From Acidimicrobiales bacterium (lineage in GTDB: Bacteria > Actinomycetota > Acidimicrobiia > Acidimicrobiales > CADCSY01): DNA of 38,331 nucleotides. Numbering within the stretch: position 1 is the first letter of the stretch; the number at the start of each line of letters is the position of its first letter. The stretch covers positions 1 to 38,331 of the forward strand of contig DATKDW010000064.1 of assembly GCA_035512495.1 (NCBI GenBank), written 5' to 3'. Positions 17,557-25,429 of the stretch are shown in pieces. Position numbers and translations under genes: made by a program. The notes beneath the pieces are model-generated. The model was not told where the DNA came from. It searched no databases and was given only the letters and a program-made list of their open reading frames with translations.

Positions 17557-17585
17557 GATCTATCTCATGTCTTTTCACGTCACAA
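17557..17585 (-). promoter_or_regulatory. Promoter/regulatory element upstream of the LysM gene (ACATGAGA motif, copy A)
   Basis: On the minus strand this reads TTGTGA, a 17-nt spacer containing AAAAGACATGAGA, then TAGATC, so it could be a -35/-10 pair. The block 17562-17585 matches 25463-25486 at 20 of 24 positions. It ends 37 nt before the LysM ATG and is AT-rich compared with its surroundings. Confidence 0.55.
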
Positions 17586-17615
17586 AGGCGGCGCCTGGGC
17601 ACCCGCCGTCTGGCA

Positions 17616-18062
17616 CTACCCGGTCCGCGCCGTGGCGACCGCGGTCGCCGACACCGACGTCCGCTTGGGACCGCCGGGGATGGCGCGGGCGAAGATGTAG
17701 TCGACCTCGGCGGTGAGCCGCACCGTCACCTCACCGTCCGCACCGACGCTCACGGACGGCGGGGCGACGCTGAGATGGTCCAGCGCCTTGGACGCGACCG
17801 AGATGCCGGCGACGCGCTGGGCCTCGGACGCCACGAGGGTGATGGTGCCGTGCTCGTAGAACGCGTCGAGGTCGAGCGCCCGGGTGGCCGCATCGTTGGC
17901 AGCAGCCGCCGCCGCGTTGGAGAGCTCGCGCTGGGCAAGGAAGACGACCGCGAAGTCCACGCAGATCGATCCGAGGACGATGAAGATCAGCACCGCTGCC
18001 GGCATCAGCATCATGACGCTGCCCCGCTCCGAGCCGTCCGGACGCCGCCGCCCCCTCAGCAC
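17616..18062 (-). CDS. TadG-like pilus-associated protein
   Basis: 148 aa from GTG 18062. A short basic N-terminus (RGRRRPDGSERG) precedes one hydrophobic helix (about 18-40, MMLMPAAVLIFIVLG), then a QRELSNAAAAAANDAATRALD helix and a beta-rich domain with no recognised motif. This N-terminal pattern is typical of TadG/TadE-type prepilin-like proteins (Flp-pilus assembly). The start overlaps the previous tadE-like gene by 7 nt. It is the last gene of the tad operon. Assignment as TadG rather than TadE is tentative. Confidence 0.75.
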   Translation of the reverse strand: MLRGRRRPDGSERGSVMMLMPAAVLIFIVLGSICVDFAVVFLAQRELSNAAAAAANDAATRALDLDAFYEHGTITLVASEAQRVAGISVASKALDHLSVAPPSVSVGADGEVTVRLTAEVDYIFARAIPGGPKRTSVSATAVATARTG

Positions 18063-18538
18063 GGTTGGAGGGCGTCGGGTGCGCCGAACGGGACACCGTC
18101 CCGATAAGGGTCGACCACCTCGTGGTGGCGCGCGCTGACATCGAAGGCGCTGCCGCCGAGACCCCCCACCCACGGGAGGCGGATGGTCGGCACCCGGTAG
18201 CGCACCTCGAAGGTTGCCGTGGCGCAGCGGAAGAAGTCGGTGCCCTCGACGGCGAGGACCTCCATGGCGTCGACGTTGACCCTGTGGCCGGCGAAGGTGG
18301 CGATTGCCGCCGCCCGGGCGCTCCCCAAGGCCTCGGCGTGGCCCGGCCCGGACGACTCCACGTAGGCACGGGCAGCCTCGCGAGCCGCCGCCGTGGCGGC
18401 CAGCTTGCCGTCGATCACCCCCCAGGCGTTGACGAGGAGGAGGGTGCCGACGACGAAGACGAGGATGCCGAACGGCAGCACCTCGACGCCGCCGACCACG
18501 CCTCGCTCGTCGAGGGCGCGGAGCCGCACGCCGCTCAC
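18056..18538 (-). CDS. TadE-like minor pseudopilin
   Basis: 160 aa. The N-terminus DERGVVGGVEVLPFGILVFVVG has the Gly...Glu prepilin-like cleavage region followed by a hydrophobic helix (about 19-37) and the AATAAAREAARAYVE helix typical of TadE. GTG at 18538 overlaps the upstream gene's stop by 4 nt. The rest is a globular extracytoplasmic domain. The role is minor pilin or assembly factor for Flp/Tad pili. Confidence 0.8.
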   Translation of the reverse strand: MSGVRLRALDERGVVGGVEVLPFGILVFVVGTLLLVNAWGVIDGKLAATAAAREAARAYVESSGPGHAEALGSARAAAIATFAGHRVNVDAMEVLAVEGTDFFRCATATFEVRYRVPTIRLPWVGGLGGSAFDVSARHHEVVDPYRDGVPFGAPDALQPC

Positions 18539-18951
18539 CTGAAGTCCTCCAGGCGCACCGTGATCGTGCGGTCGACGCGCTGGAACGGGAAGACCACGTC
18601 GGGCAGCAGGCGCGTGGGGTGGGTGGCCTGCACGCGCAGGCGCACGACGTCGGAGTCGTAGTCCCAGGTCATGTCCAGCCGCCCCGCCTCCTCGTACCTG
18701 CCCAGGAGACCGCGGGCGAAGGACTCCGCTGTCGCCTCGCTCTCGACCCGGCCTGCTGCACCCGCGTCGGCACCCGCCACGATGCGGGCGGCGTCGAAGC
18801 TGACCGCCGTGACGACGGTCGTGGCATAGAGGTTGAGCACCAGCTGGACGGCGAAGAGGAGGAGGACCAGGAAGGCGGCGACGCCGAAGACGGTGCCGAT
18901 CAGCCCTGCCCCGACCTCCCCGTCGTCAGCTGATCTCGCGGACCGCACCAC
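18535..18951 (-). CDS. TadE-family pseudopilin (second copy)
   Basis: 138 aa. DDGEVGAGLIG precedes a long hydrophobic helix (about 18-42). The sequence VSFDAARIVAGA that follows is common in TadE-like proteins. GTG codons at 18951 and 18948 are both possible, giving a 23-26 nt overlap with the flp-like gene. It is less like canonical TadE than its neighbour and could be the TadF role. It is coupled downstream by a GTGA overlap. Confidence 0.75.
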   Translation of the reverse strand: MVRSARSADDGEVGAGLIGTVFGVAAFLVLLLFAVQLVLNLYATTVVTAVSFDAARIVAGADAGAAGRVESEATAESFARGLLGRYEEAGRLDMTWDYDSDVVRLRVQATHPTRLLPDVVFPFQRVDRTITVRLEDFR

Positions 18952-19138
18952 CAGCTCGGTCGGCGGCGTCGTTGAAGATCAGCTGGAAGGCCCCCCACAT
19001 GAGGGCGCCGATCAGCGCCATGATCAACACGGCGATCGCCGTCGAGATGACACCCTCGCCAACCTCCTCCTCGAGACGGTGCCGGGCGACGACGGTGAGG
19101 GATCGGAGGGCGACCCAGGCCTGCAGTGCGATGGACAT
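18926..19138 (-). CDS. Flp-type pilin candidate (major pilin)
   Basis: 70 aa. The N-terminal leader is 27-28 residues with a charged EEEVGEG before a hydrophobic helix (about 29-50, GVISTAIAVLIMALIGALMWG). Size, position between tadC and tadE, and strong AGGAG 9 nt before the ATG suit the abundant pilin. It lacks the usual Flp signature of G-Q-x-x-x-E-Y-x; a cut after G27 in VGEG would leave a Glu at position +1 and not +5. It is therefore a diverged pilin or a Flp-like subunit; a structural search would settle this. Confidence 0.65.
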   Translation of the reverse strand: MSIALQAWVALRSLTVVARHRLEEEVGEGVISTAIAVLIMALIGALMWGAFQLIFNDAADRAGGAVREIS

Positions 19139-19162
19139 GTGCTGTGCTCCTGTGGTGTGCGT

Positions 19163-19190
19163 GGTTCGGTCGGGTGGGTTCGGTCGGGTG
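19163..19190. repeat. Exact 14-bp tandem duplication in the tadC-flp gap
   Basis: The unit GGTTCGGTCGGGTG occurs twice head to tail (19163-19176 and 19177-19190), with a further partial copy after it. It fills most of the 64-nt space between tadC and the flp-like gene, upstream of the latter's ribosome-binding site. Confidence 0.7.
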
Positions 19191-19202
19191 GTTCGTGGTG
19201 GC

Positions 19203-20105
19203 TCAGCGGCCGAACAGCCGCAGGGCTTCGATGAAGGGGATGGCGAGGAAGATCACTCCCGGGACGAGGGTGGCCACGGTGACGGGGATCCAGACCTGCT
19301 CGTTGCGCCGCTCGGTCATCTCGACCAGCTCGCGCTGCACGTCACGGCGGATGGCGCGGGCCTCCTCGGAGATCAGCCGCCCGAGGTCGCTCGTCTCGCG
19401 GTTGAGGGCGAGGATGGGCACGAGGCGGTCGAGCGCCTCGACGTCGGCCACCGCCGCCCACTCCCGGAGGGCCTCGGCCTCCGAGAGCCCCTGGCGAATG
19501 CGCAGGCACACCCGCGCGAGGTCGGCTCCGCAGGCACCCGAGCTGCGGACGGCCAGCCGGTTGAGCGCCGCGGTGAGCGAGTACCCGGCGGAGAGGAGCA
19601 GGGCCAGCTGTTCGGCGACCACGGGGAGCTCGAGGAAGAGGCGCCGCTGCCACCGCTGCGACGCCGACGCCACCTGCTGTTCCTGGAGCAGGAACGCGAG
19701 CGCGGGACCGACCAGCACGACGAGGAGACCGATGGCCACAGGGGGCTGGACGGCCAGGGTCACGAGGGCAGCGACGCCGAAGCCTGCCACGCTGTAGCCG
19801 ACCTGACGGATCCGGAACGAGGTGATGTCGAGCGGGGCGTGGATCCGGGTGAGGCGCACCTCGAGGTCCTCGCTCACGCCCACCAGTCGGGCGAGGCGCT
19901 CCCCGACTGCCCGCGAGACCGGACCGACGGCGTCCCGGAACGACTCCACCGACAGCACCCCGGCGCGGCCCGGCTGGCCCATGCCACCGGGTGCGTAGGG
20001 TCGAAGCCGCTCGGTGAGCGGCACACGGGCGAACCACCGGAGCTCGGAGAGCACGAGGGTCACCCCAACCCAGGTCACGAGTCCCCCTGCCATGGCGGCG
20101 CGCAT
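19203..20105 (-). CDS. tadC: TadC-like pilus platform protein
   Basis: 300 aa. It is a type II secretion F-domain protein: an N-terminal membrane helix, two central hydrophobic segments (around GFGVAALVTLAVQPPVAIGLLVVLVGPALAFLL), a cytoplasmic helical domain containing QLALLLSAGYSLTAALNRLA and the E-T-S-D-L-G-R-L segment, and a C-terminal helix (VATLVPGVIFLAIPF). It forms the inner-membrane platform with TadB. GTG at 20108 or ATG at 20105 may start it; both overlap the tadB stop. Confidence 0.88.
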   Translation of the reverse strand: MRAAMAGGLVTWVGVTLVLSELRWFARVPLTERLRPYAPGGMGQPGRAGVLSVESFRDAVGPVSRAVGERLARLVGVSEDLEVRLTRIHAPLDITSFRIRQVGYSVAGFGVAALVTLAVQPPVAIGLLVVLVGPALAFLLQEQQVASASQRWQRRLFLELPVVAEQLALLLSAGYSLTAALNRLAVRSSGACGADLARVCLRIRQGLSEAEALREWAAVADVEALDRLVPILALNRETSDLGRLISEEARAIRRDVQRELVEMTERRNEQVWIPVTVATLVPGVIFLAIPFIEALRLFGR

Positions 20106-21025
20106 CACCTGGCCTCCGCGGGAGCGATCGCAAGCCCCTCGTCGAAGAGCACGCGCTGCTCGTCCGGCAGGCGCATGATCTGGCCGGCCCAGGCCCAGCA
20201 CACGGCCATGAGCGCCAGGCCGGCGAGCACCATGACCTGACCAGCGGGGGTCTCGTAGGCCGCTCGCCCCGAACCGATGCTGAGTCCGACGAAGGCCATG
20301 CCGAGGGGGACGAGGATCACGAAGCGACGGGTGAAGCGGGCACCAGCCTGGCGCGAGCGGGCGTCCTTGCGGCCCTGCACGTCCATGATCCGGTCATCGA
20401 TCAGGGCGGTGAGGCAGCGGTTGACATCGTTGCCACCGATCTCGTGGGCGACGAGGAGCGTCTCGCAGACGGTGTCAGCGGTGGCATCGGCCAGACGCGA
20501 CTTCAGCACCGTGACCGTCCGCTCGAAGTCGGTCGAGATGAGCCACTCTCGCCGAGCAGCATCGAAGGCGGGCCGCATGTCGGACGGGGCTCCCATGCCC
20601 ACCTCGAAGATCGCCTGAGGGATCGAGCGACCGAGGGTGATGGCCTTGATCCGGGTCTCCTCGATCATCCGCGGCCATGCGTCGCGAGCCTCGGCCCGGT
20701 GGCGGTCCCGACGAGACTTCGCCGCGGCGATCGGGAACGTGGCTGCGAAGGTGCCCCCGGCGAGCGGGGGGAGGATCCCCCCGAAGAGCGCCCACGTGGC
20801 GACTGCGCCCACCAGGAACAGCACCCCAACCACACCGGCGAGCTCCCGCGGTCGGGTGTCGTCGAGGCCGGCCTGGACCAGCCAGTCGGTGAGGCGGTCC
20901 GCCGCCGAGCGGCCCGAGACCACGGCGGTGGGGCCGGGCGCCACCCCCGTCCAGCGAAGCGCGACCGCCGTGTACAGGAGGTGCACCCCGTAGGCCGCAG
21001 CGAGGGAGAGGGCGACCGCGGTCAC
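20105..21025 (-). CDS. tadB: TadB-like pilus platform protein
   Basis: 306 aa. It has an N-terminal helix, a hydrophobic pair (about 64-100), a T2SF cytoplasmic domain with RIKAITLGRSIPQAIFEVG and a C-terminal helix pair ending near LAGLALMAVCWAWAG. It pairs with TadC and the TadA ATPase to extrude pilin. GTG at 21025 overlaps the tadA stop as GTGA, so translation is coupled. Confidence 0.88.
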   Translation of the reverse strand: MTAVALSLAAAYGVHLLYTAVALRWTGVAPGPTAVVSGRSAADRLTDWLVQAGLDDTRPRELAGVVGVLFLVGAVATWALFGGILPPLAGGTFAATFPIAAAKSRRDRHRAEARDAWPRMIEETRIKAITLGRSIPQAIFEVGMGAPSDMRPAFDAARREWLISTDFERTVTVLKSRLADATADTVCETLLVAHEIGGNDVNRCLTALIDDRIMDVQGRKDARSRQAGARFTRRFVILVPLGMAFVGLSIGSGRAAYETPAGQVMVLAGLALMAVCWAWAGQIMRLPDEQRVLFDEGLAIAPAEAR

Positions 21026-22347
21026 GCCATCCCCCCGACCGGTTCGGTGAGCACTGGTCGCGCTGCGGCATCGAGAAGGGCGCGAAGGTCGATGCCGGAC
21101 TCCTCGAAGGCGCGCTGGCAGCGCACCGGCAGGTTGCCCGTCCAGCTGAGTGGGGCGTCGAAGCGCGGGCGGGAGAAGACCTCGGTGATGGTGAAGCTGG
21201 TGGAGTCGTGCCCGGTCTTCAGGTCCTCGACGGTCACGATCTCGGTCACCCGTGGGCGTCCACGGACCCGCGCGCAGTGAACGACCACATCGACCGCCTC
21301 CGAGACCAGGCTGTTGAGGGCCGCCATGGGGAGCTCCGACGACGTGTCCGCCAGCTGGGCGACGAACCGGAGGCGAGTGAGCGCCTGGCGGGCCGAGCCA
21401 GCGTGGATGGTCGTGAAGCCCTTCACGCCCGACGAGAGCGTGAGCAGCAGCGGGAGCGCCTCGCGATCGCGGACCTCCCCCACGATCGCCACGTCAGGCG
21501 CCATCCGCAGGAACCCGGCCACGAGGCGGCGGAGGTCGATCTCACCCCGGTCGGCTCGAGCCGGCCGAGTCTGCATCGAGGCCACGTTCGGCAGCGGCAC
21601 GTCGGCCTCGAAGACCTCCTCGGCGACGACGACCCTGAGCGAGGGATCGAGCTCGGCGGCGCAACAAGAGAGCATCGTCGTCTTCCCCGAGCCGGGGGCA
21701 CCGGCGAAGATGATCGACTGACGGGCACGGACGGCGGAACGGAGGAACTCCGCCGCCGCCGGGTCGAGCATGTCGCGGCCCACGAGGTCATCGAGCGAGC
21801 GGAACGCCACCCCGGTGAACTTGCGGATGTTGACCAGGATGTGGCCGTCCCGACCGACGTCGCCGTGGACGATGTGGAGCCGGGAGCCGTTGTCGAGCTG
21901 CGCGTCTTGCAGGCCCTCGGCCGGGTCGAGCTTGCGATGCGAGCCCGACGCGTCGTCGAGGATCTTCGTGAGGGTCCGGATGACGTGGGCGTCGTCATGG
22001 AAGACCTCGTCGTGGTACCCGGTGACGCCCAGGTGACGCTTCACGAAGATCTGGTCAGGAGCGTTGATCATGATCTCCCAGACGTCGTCGTCGTCGAGGA
22101 GGGGCTGGAGCGGGCCGTAGCCCGCCAGGTTGCGGTAGGCGCGGTCGGCGACCAGCTCGGGGTTGGCGAGGTCGTAGGGGCGCAGGCCGCGCTTGTACTC
22201 GGAGGTCCACGCCGTCACCTCGTCGTCGACGAGGCGCCGGAGGCTCGCGCTGCCCTCATCGCCGCGAACGTCGAGCGTGAGGTCCTTGGCGCGAGCCTGC
22301 ACGGCGAGCTCGATCTCGGCGAGCGGCGAGGTGAGCGGCGCCACCAT
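21022..22347 (-). CDS. tadA: Pilus assembly ATPase TadA/CpaF
   Basis: 441 aa. This is a secretion-type (VirB11/GspE) ATPase: N-terminal domain with GYGPLQPLLDDDDVWEIMIN, Walker A GAPGSGKTT (216-224), Asp-box region around VVVAEEVFEADVP, Walker B VAIVGEVRDRE (286-296) and the His box GFTTIHAGSA (310-318). It powers assembly of Flp pili at the cytoplasmic face. ATG at 22347 shares one base with the cpaE stop. Confidence 0.95.
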   Translation of the reverse strand: MVAPLTSPLAEIELAVQARAKDLTLDVRGDEGSASLRRLVDDEVTAWTSEYKRGLRPYDLANPELVADRAYRNLAGYGPLQPLLDDDDVWEIMINAPDQIFVKRHLGVTGYHDEVFHDDAHVIRTLTKILDDASGSHRKLDPAEGLQDAQLDNGSRLHIVHGDVGRDGHILVNIRKFTGVAFRSLDDLVGRDMLDPAAAEFLRSAVRARQSIIFAGAPGSGKTTMLSCCAAELDPSLRVVVAEEVFEADVPLPNVASMQTRPARADRGEIDLRRLVAGFLRMAPDVAIVGEVRDREALPLLLTLSSGVKGFTTIHAGSARQALTRLRFVAQLADTSSELPMAALNSLVSEAVDVVVHCARVRGRPRVTEIVTVEDLKTGHDSTSFTITEVFSRPRFDAPLSWTGNLPVRCQRAFEESGIDLRALLDAAARPVLTEPVGGMA

Positions 22348-23651
22348 CAGCCCGCCTCCTCGCCCCAGACCGCACCGAGGGACCCCGGCGTGACCAGCTC
22401 AGGCTCGACCGGCGCGACGGTGGTGGCGGGTCCGACCCGCTCGAGCGTGGCATGGAAGGCGCCGGCGAGGAGCCCCGGCAGCGGTGCCGGGATGCCGACC
22501 GCGTCACGCAAGGCCTCCTCCACCTTCCGCGACGGCAGGAAGATCGGCGGGGAGCTGTGCCCGCCACCCATGGCAGGCACAGCCAGCTCGGCGAGGGTGG
22601 CGGAGAGCTCGGCCCGGGCACGGGGTTGACGCGGTGCGAGGTTGTAGACCGGGACCAGACGGCCGGCTGGGACACCGACCGCGACGAGGTCGGACATCAC
22701 CCGAACGAGCGAGTGCGTTCCCTTGACCCCGGGCCGGCCGACGACGAAGACGACATCGGCAGCGCCCACGGCAGTTCGGGCCAGCAGGTTGCGCTCCTCG
22801 ACATCCGCCGAGCCGCCGCCGTCCTCCCCCTCCACGTCGGCAGCGACATCGCAGACCACCGTGGCGAAGGTGCGACGCAGCGACTCGAAGGCGGCTTCGA
22901 GCGATCGAGGTCGGAGCGTGGCCCAGTAGCGGGCCCGACGCAGGCCCAGGAGGAGGTGGTACCGACGCTCGACGATCGAGAAGGTCAGGTGCCGGACCTC
23001 GTCGGGGCTCGGCCGGCGGGAACGGTGGACCTCGACGAGCTCCTGGATGCCGGGGACGACGTCGCGGACGTCGTGGAGCATGGCCTGCTCGGCCTGGAGC
23101 GCCATGTCGGCGAGGACGATGTCGCCGCCGGATCGGTCATCGTGGCCCAGGCCCTGAGCGAGGGCGGCGGCGACGGTGGAGGCCCCGGTCCCTCCCGCGC
23201 CACACACGACGACGACGTTCCCCCTCCACGACGGCAGATCGGTGCCCCCGTGGTGGCCATCGGAGGGGACGACGGCGCCTCGGCTCACCAGGGCGGCGTG
23301 GGTGGCGAGAGCGTCGAGGAGCGCCTCCCGGGTGAACGACGGGGGCAGCACGGCGGTCGCGCCGAGCCCCGCCCAGTCACGCCCCGCACGACCGTCGTCG
23401 ACGACGAAGACGACGCAGCCCGCGTCTCGCGCCGTCTCCACGAGGTCACGGTCGACCGCCGGCATGGTGCCGTCGACGAGCACCGCCGAGTACGCACGTC
23501 CGGCCGCAAGGCGAGCACGAAGCTCCTCGCCGGAGACGCACTTCAGGAACTCTGCGGGGATGATGGCGGAGGTGGCCCACTGACCCACGGCGCGGAACCA
23601 CTCAGCCCGCGGGCGGGCCACACCGAGGACGACATAGCGCTCGCCGGCCAT
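22347..23651 (-). CDS. cpaE: CpaE/TadZ-like localisation ATPase
   Basis: 434 aa. An N-terminal receiver-like domain without an obvious phosphoacceptor site (about 1-120) is joined to a MinD/ParA-type domain with the deviant P-loop GAGGTGAST (151-159), where the usual lysine is alanine as in other CpaE proteins. LADMALQAEQA occupies the Walker A' position. It probably places the pilus machine at a cell site. ATG at 23651 overlaps the cpaB stop (TAATG). The low-complexity C-terminal part contains FLPSRKVEEALRDAVGIP, a common CpaE ending. Confidence 0.88.
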   Translation of the reverse strand: MAGERYVVLGVARPRAEWFRAVGQWATSAIIPAEFLKCVSGEELRARLAAGRAYSAVLVDGTMPAVDRDLVETARDAGCVVFVVDDGRAGRDWAGLGATAVLPPSFTREALLDALATHAALVSRGAVVPSDGHHGGTDLPSWRGNVVVVCGAGGTGASTVAAALAQGLGHDDRSGGDIVLADMALQAEQAMLHDVRDVVPGIQELVEVHRSRRPSPDEVRHLTFSIVERRYHLLLGLRRARYWATLRPRSLEAAFESLRRTFATVVCDVAADVEGEDGGGSADVEERNLLARTAVGAADVVFVVGRPGVKGTHSLVRVMSDLVAVGVPAGRLVPVYNLAPRQPRARAELSATLAELAVPAMGGGHSSPPIFLPSRKVEEALRDAVGIPAPLPGLLAGAFHATLERVGPATTVAPVEPELVTPGSLGAVWGEEAG

Positions 23652-24439
23652 TAGCCCTCCCCGGGCGAAGCGCCCCCTGCCGGCGAATCGCTGGTGGTCC
23701 GCTCGGCATCGGCAGGTGGCGGAGCGGACCCACCGGCCAAGCCCGTGGTGCGCGCCAAGGTGACGTCGCCCGCGGCGGCTGCCTGTGCCACCGCCTCGAG
23801 CTCGTCGGGTGGTACGGCGAGGACCACGGTCACGGCCCCGGAGCCGCCGACGGCGTCGCTACCGGCGAGGACGTCGACGACGATCGCGCCCCGGCTGACC
23901 GTGAACGTCTCCGGGCTCCCGCCCGTGGTGTAGGTCACGATCACGTCGACGAGCTCGCCGGCGCCGAGGTAGGTGCGACTGCCGCCGAGCGCGCTGCCCG
24001 CGCGGACCGAGATGGAGATCTGAGCCCGGTCGGCCCCCCCGGCCGGCCGGGCCACGTCGCTGACCTGGACCAGCTGACCGGCGCTGAGCGGGCCCAGCGC
24101 GGTGGCGTCCACGAGCAGGCCGAGGTCGGCGAAGGACACCCCTTGCTGCGCCGGGGGGAGGTCGAGGGCGACGAGCGCAAGGTCGGACACCTGCAGGCGC
24201 TGGCCGGCCACGATGTCGTTGACCACCACCACGTATGAAGTGGCGGGACCTGCGCTCGACGCGGTGTAGGCCGCGAACACCCCGACGGCGCTCGCTGCCA
24301 CGAGGAAGCCACCGACCACTGCCCGGCTCCCGGGCAGGGCGCGCCGCCGCCTGACCTGACGGGTCGACGGACCGCCGGAGCCGTTCGATGGTGCCCCACG
24401 CGGGGCGTGTTGCCTGCCGAGATCGGCCAGGTCTGACAT
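23651..24439 (-). CDS. cpaB: SAF-domain pilus protein CpaB/RcpC-like
   Basis: 262 aa from ATG 24439. A polar N-terminus with an RRRR stretch is followed by one membrane helix (about 40-60), an SAF domain (about 69-130, VVVVNDIVAGQRLQVSDLALV) and a periplasm-side RcpC/CpaB beta domain. The C-terminus is low-complexity Pro/Gly/Ser. Gram-positive Tad systems use this as an envelope assembly factor. It is the first gene of the nine-gene tad operon. GGACACCGAG before the start is a weak ribosome-binding site. The leader may begin near a TAGCCT box at 24498-24493, inside a GGGAGG/CCTCCC hairpin. Confidence 0.85.
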   Translation of the reverse strand: MSDLADLGRQHAPRGAPSNGSGGPSTRQVRRRRALPGSRAVVGGFLVAASAVGVFAAYTASSAGPATSYVVVVNDIVAGQRLQVSDLALVALDLPPAQQGVSFADLGLLVDATALGPLSAGQLVQVSDVARPAGGADRAQISISVRAGSALGGSRTYLGAGELVDVIVTYTTGGSPETFTVSRGAIVVDVLAGSDAVGGSGAVTVVLAVPPDELEAVAQAAAAGDVTLARTTGLAGGSAPPPADAERTTSDSPAGGASPGEG

Positions 24440-24524
24440 CTCGGTGTCCTTCAGCGACGAGGGAACCTCGGGCACGTTCTCCGCCGTCGGGGAGGCTACC
24501 TCCCGAGAACGGCAGATTGTCCAG

Positions 24525-24545
24525 ATTCGTCCAGACCGGACGAAT
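24525..24545. promoter_or_regulatory. Inverted-repeat operator candidate between cpaB and the HTH gene
   Basis: ATTCGTCC (24525-24532) and GGACGAAT (24538-24545) are perfect inverted repeats around 5 nt. GTCCAGA also occurs twice as a direct repeat 10 nt apart (24519-24525, 24529-24535). The element lies just upstream of the presumed cpaB promoter and in the leader region of the divergent HTH gene. Confidence 0.5.
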
Positions 24546-24560
24546 GTGGACCACTCGCAC

Positions 24561-24576
24561 GGAAAGGACATGAGAG
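24561..24576 (+). promoter_or_regulatory. ACATGAGA motif, copy C, upstream of the HTH gene
   Basis: GGAAAGGACATGAGAG ends 36 nt before the HTH start. It differs from copies A and B by one inserted G in the core. GGAC...GTCC flank the ATGAGA as a small inverted repeat, and CCACT (24551) with AGTGG (24584) form a wider one. It sits between two divergent transcription units and may serve both. Confidence 0.5.
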
Positions 24577-24599
24577 TCCACGAAGTGGGCCCGATCGGG

Positions 24600-24605
24600 T
24601 ACCGT
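24600..24605 (+). promoter_or_regulatory. -10 box of the HTH gene, leaderless geometry
   Basis: TACCGT ends 7 nt before the GTG at 24613. A GGAG at 24607-24610 could also act as a ribosome-binding site, though it would be only 2 nt from the start. Confidence 0.5.
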
Positions 24606-24612
24606 TGGAGCC

Positions 24613-24846
24613 GTGAACGAAGAGATCACCTGGATGAGCACGCAGGAGGCGGCCAGGCGACTGGGCATCACGCCGCGGACGCTGTACCGCTTCATGGACG
24701 AGGGCTCGCTCCCTTCCTACAAGATGGGGCGGGTCTTCCGGCTGAAGAAGGACGATGTCGACGCCTTCATCGAGCACTCGCGCGTCGCTCCCGGCAGCCT
24801 CGAGCACCTCTACCCCGAGCGCAAGAGCACCGGCTCGGAGGTCTGA
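24613..24846 (+). CDS. Small HTH DNA-binding protein (excisionase/BldC type)
   Basis: 77 aa. A MerR-like winged helix-turn-helix fills most of it: WMSTQEAARRLGITPRTLYRFMDEG forms the HTH, and SLPSYKMGRVFRLKKDDVDAFIE forms the wing and last helix. A short tail PGSLEHLYPE follows. Such proteins include phage excisionases and the Streptomyces regulator BldC, which binds direct repeats head to tail. No integrase or attachment site is nearby, so a transcription-factor role is preferred over excision. It is divergent from the tad operon and has an ACATGAGA motif in its own upstream region, so it is the prime candidate regulator of the locus. Confidence 0.85.
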   Translation: MNEEITWMSTQEAARRLGITPRTLYRFMDEGSLPSYKMGRVFRLKKDDVDAFIEHSRVAPGSLEHLYPERKSTGSEV

Positions 24847-24882
24847 CCTGCCCGCGGCTGACCGCACCACGCTCCGGCGCGC

Positions 24883-25422
24883 TCACCCGCCGACGGTTGC
24901 CTCGGCGATGTTCCCGGCCGACACGTAGCAGAGCGCCCGAGGGTCCCCGTCGAGGCGCAGGGTCACGACGTCGGTTCCCACCGCCCGCAGCTCACCAGCG
25001 ACCACCTCGCCCCCGCTGAGCACCAGCGCCAGCCGTGGACGCTCGGCGAGGGCGCTCGCCAGCAGCTCCACCAGCCGGAGGTCTCGCGGTGCCTTCCGGT
25101 CGCCGGTGGCCACCGGATGGCGCTCCCCCGGCTGCGGGCGGACGGTGGTCACGGTGTCAGTGGCGAGGTAGGTGAGGCTGCCGCGGGCAGCTTGCAGCAC
25201 GCAGAAGTCGTCACCGACCCCGACGAGGCTCCCGTGGTGGGTCCGGCCGGACCGGGTCCGAACGGTGACGGGGGTCCCTTGCTCGGCGAGGTCGAGGAGC
25301 GCACCCCCGAGCGACGCGCCGTCCTCGGCGACGTGGCGCAGCGCCCGCTCACGGTCTCGAGCCGCCCCGCGGTCGGCGGCGTGCTCCTCGTCGAGGAGCT
25401 CGATGAGCTCTGGGTCATCCAC
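24883..25422 (-). CDS. Unknown protein with two Sm-like/SH3-like barrels
   Basis: 179 aa, not recognised as a named family. An acidic/charged N-terminal helix (about 1-48) is followed by two similar short beta-barrel units: 51-95 (VTVRTRSGRTHHGSLVGVG, then DDFCVLQ) and 130-176 (LALVLSGGEVVAGELRAVG, then TDVVTLRLDG). Each has the strand-turn-Gly-strand pattern seen in Sm-like or SH3-like folds, ending in a TYLATD/CYVSAGN segment. The possible role is RNA- or ligand-binding. GTG at 25422 is supported by TAGAGT ending 7 nt before it. It is convergent with the HTH gene and divergent from the pseudokinase, with which it shares an operator-like region. Confidence 0.65.
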   Translation of the reverse strand: MDDPELIELLDEEHAADRGAARDRERALRHVAEDGASLGGALLDLAEQGTPVTVRTRSGRTHHGSLVGVGDDFCVLQAARGSLTYLATDTVTTVRPQPGERHPVATGDRKAPRDLRLVELLASALAERPRLALVLSGGEVVAGELRAVGTDVVTLRLDGDPRALCYVSAGNIAEATVGG

Positions 25423-25429
25423 GGGCCCG

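Noticed and set aside
22347-23651. Missing P-loop lysine in CpaE as a sign of decay
   Set aside because: Alanine at this place is normal in the CpaE group, so it is not unusual.
24613-24846. Phage excisionase and a possible integrated element
   Set aside because: No integrase, attachment repeats or other phage genes were found around it; the position next to the tad promoter fits a regulator better.
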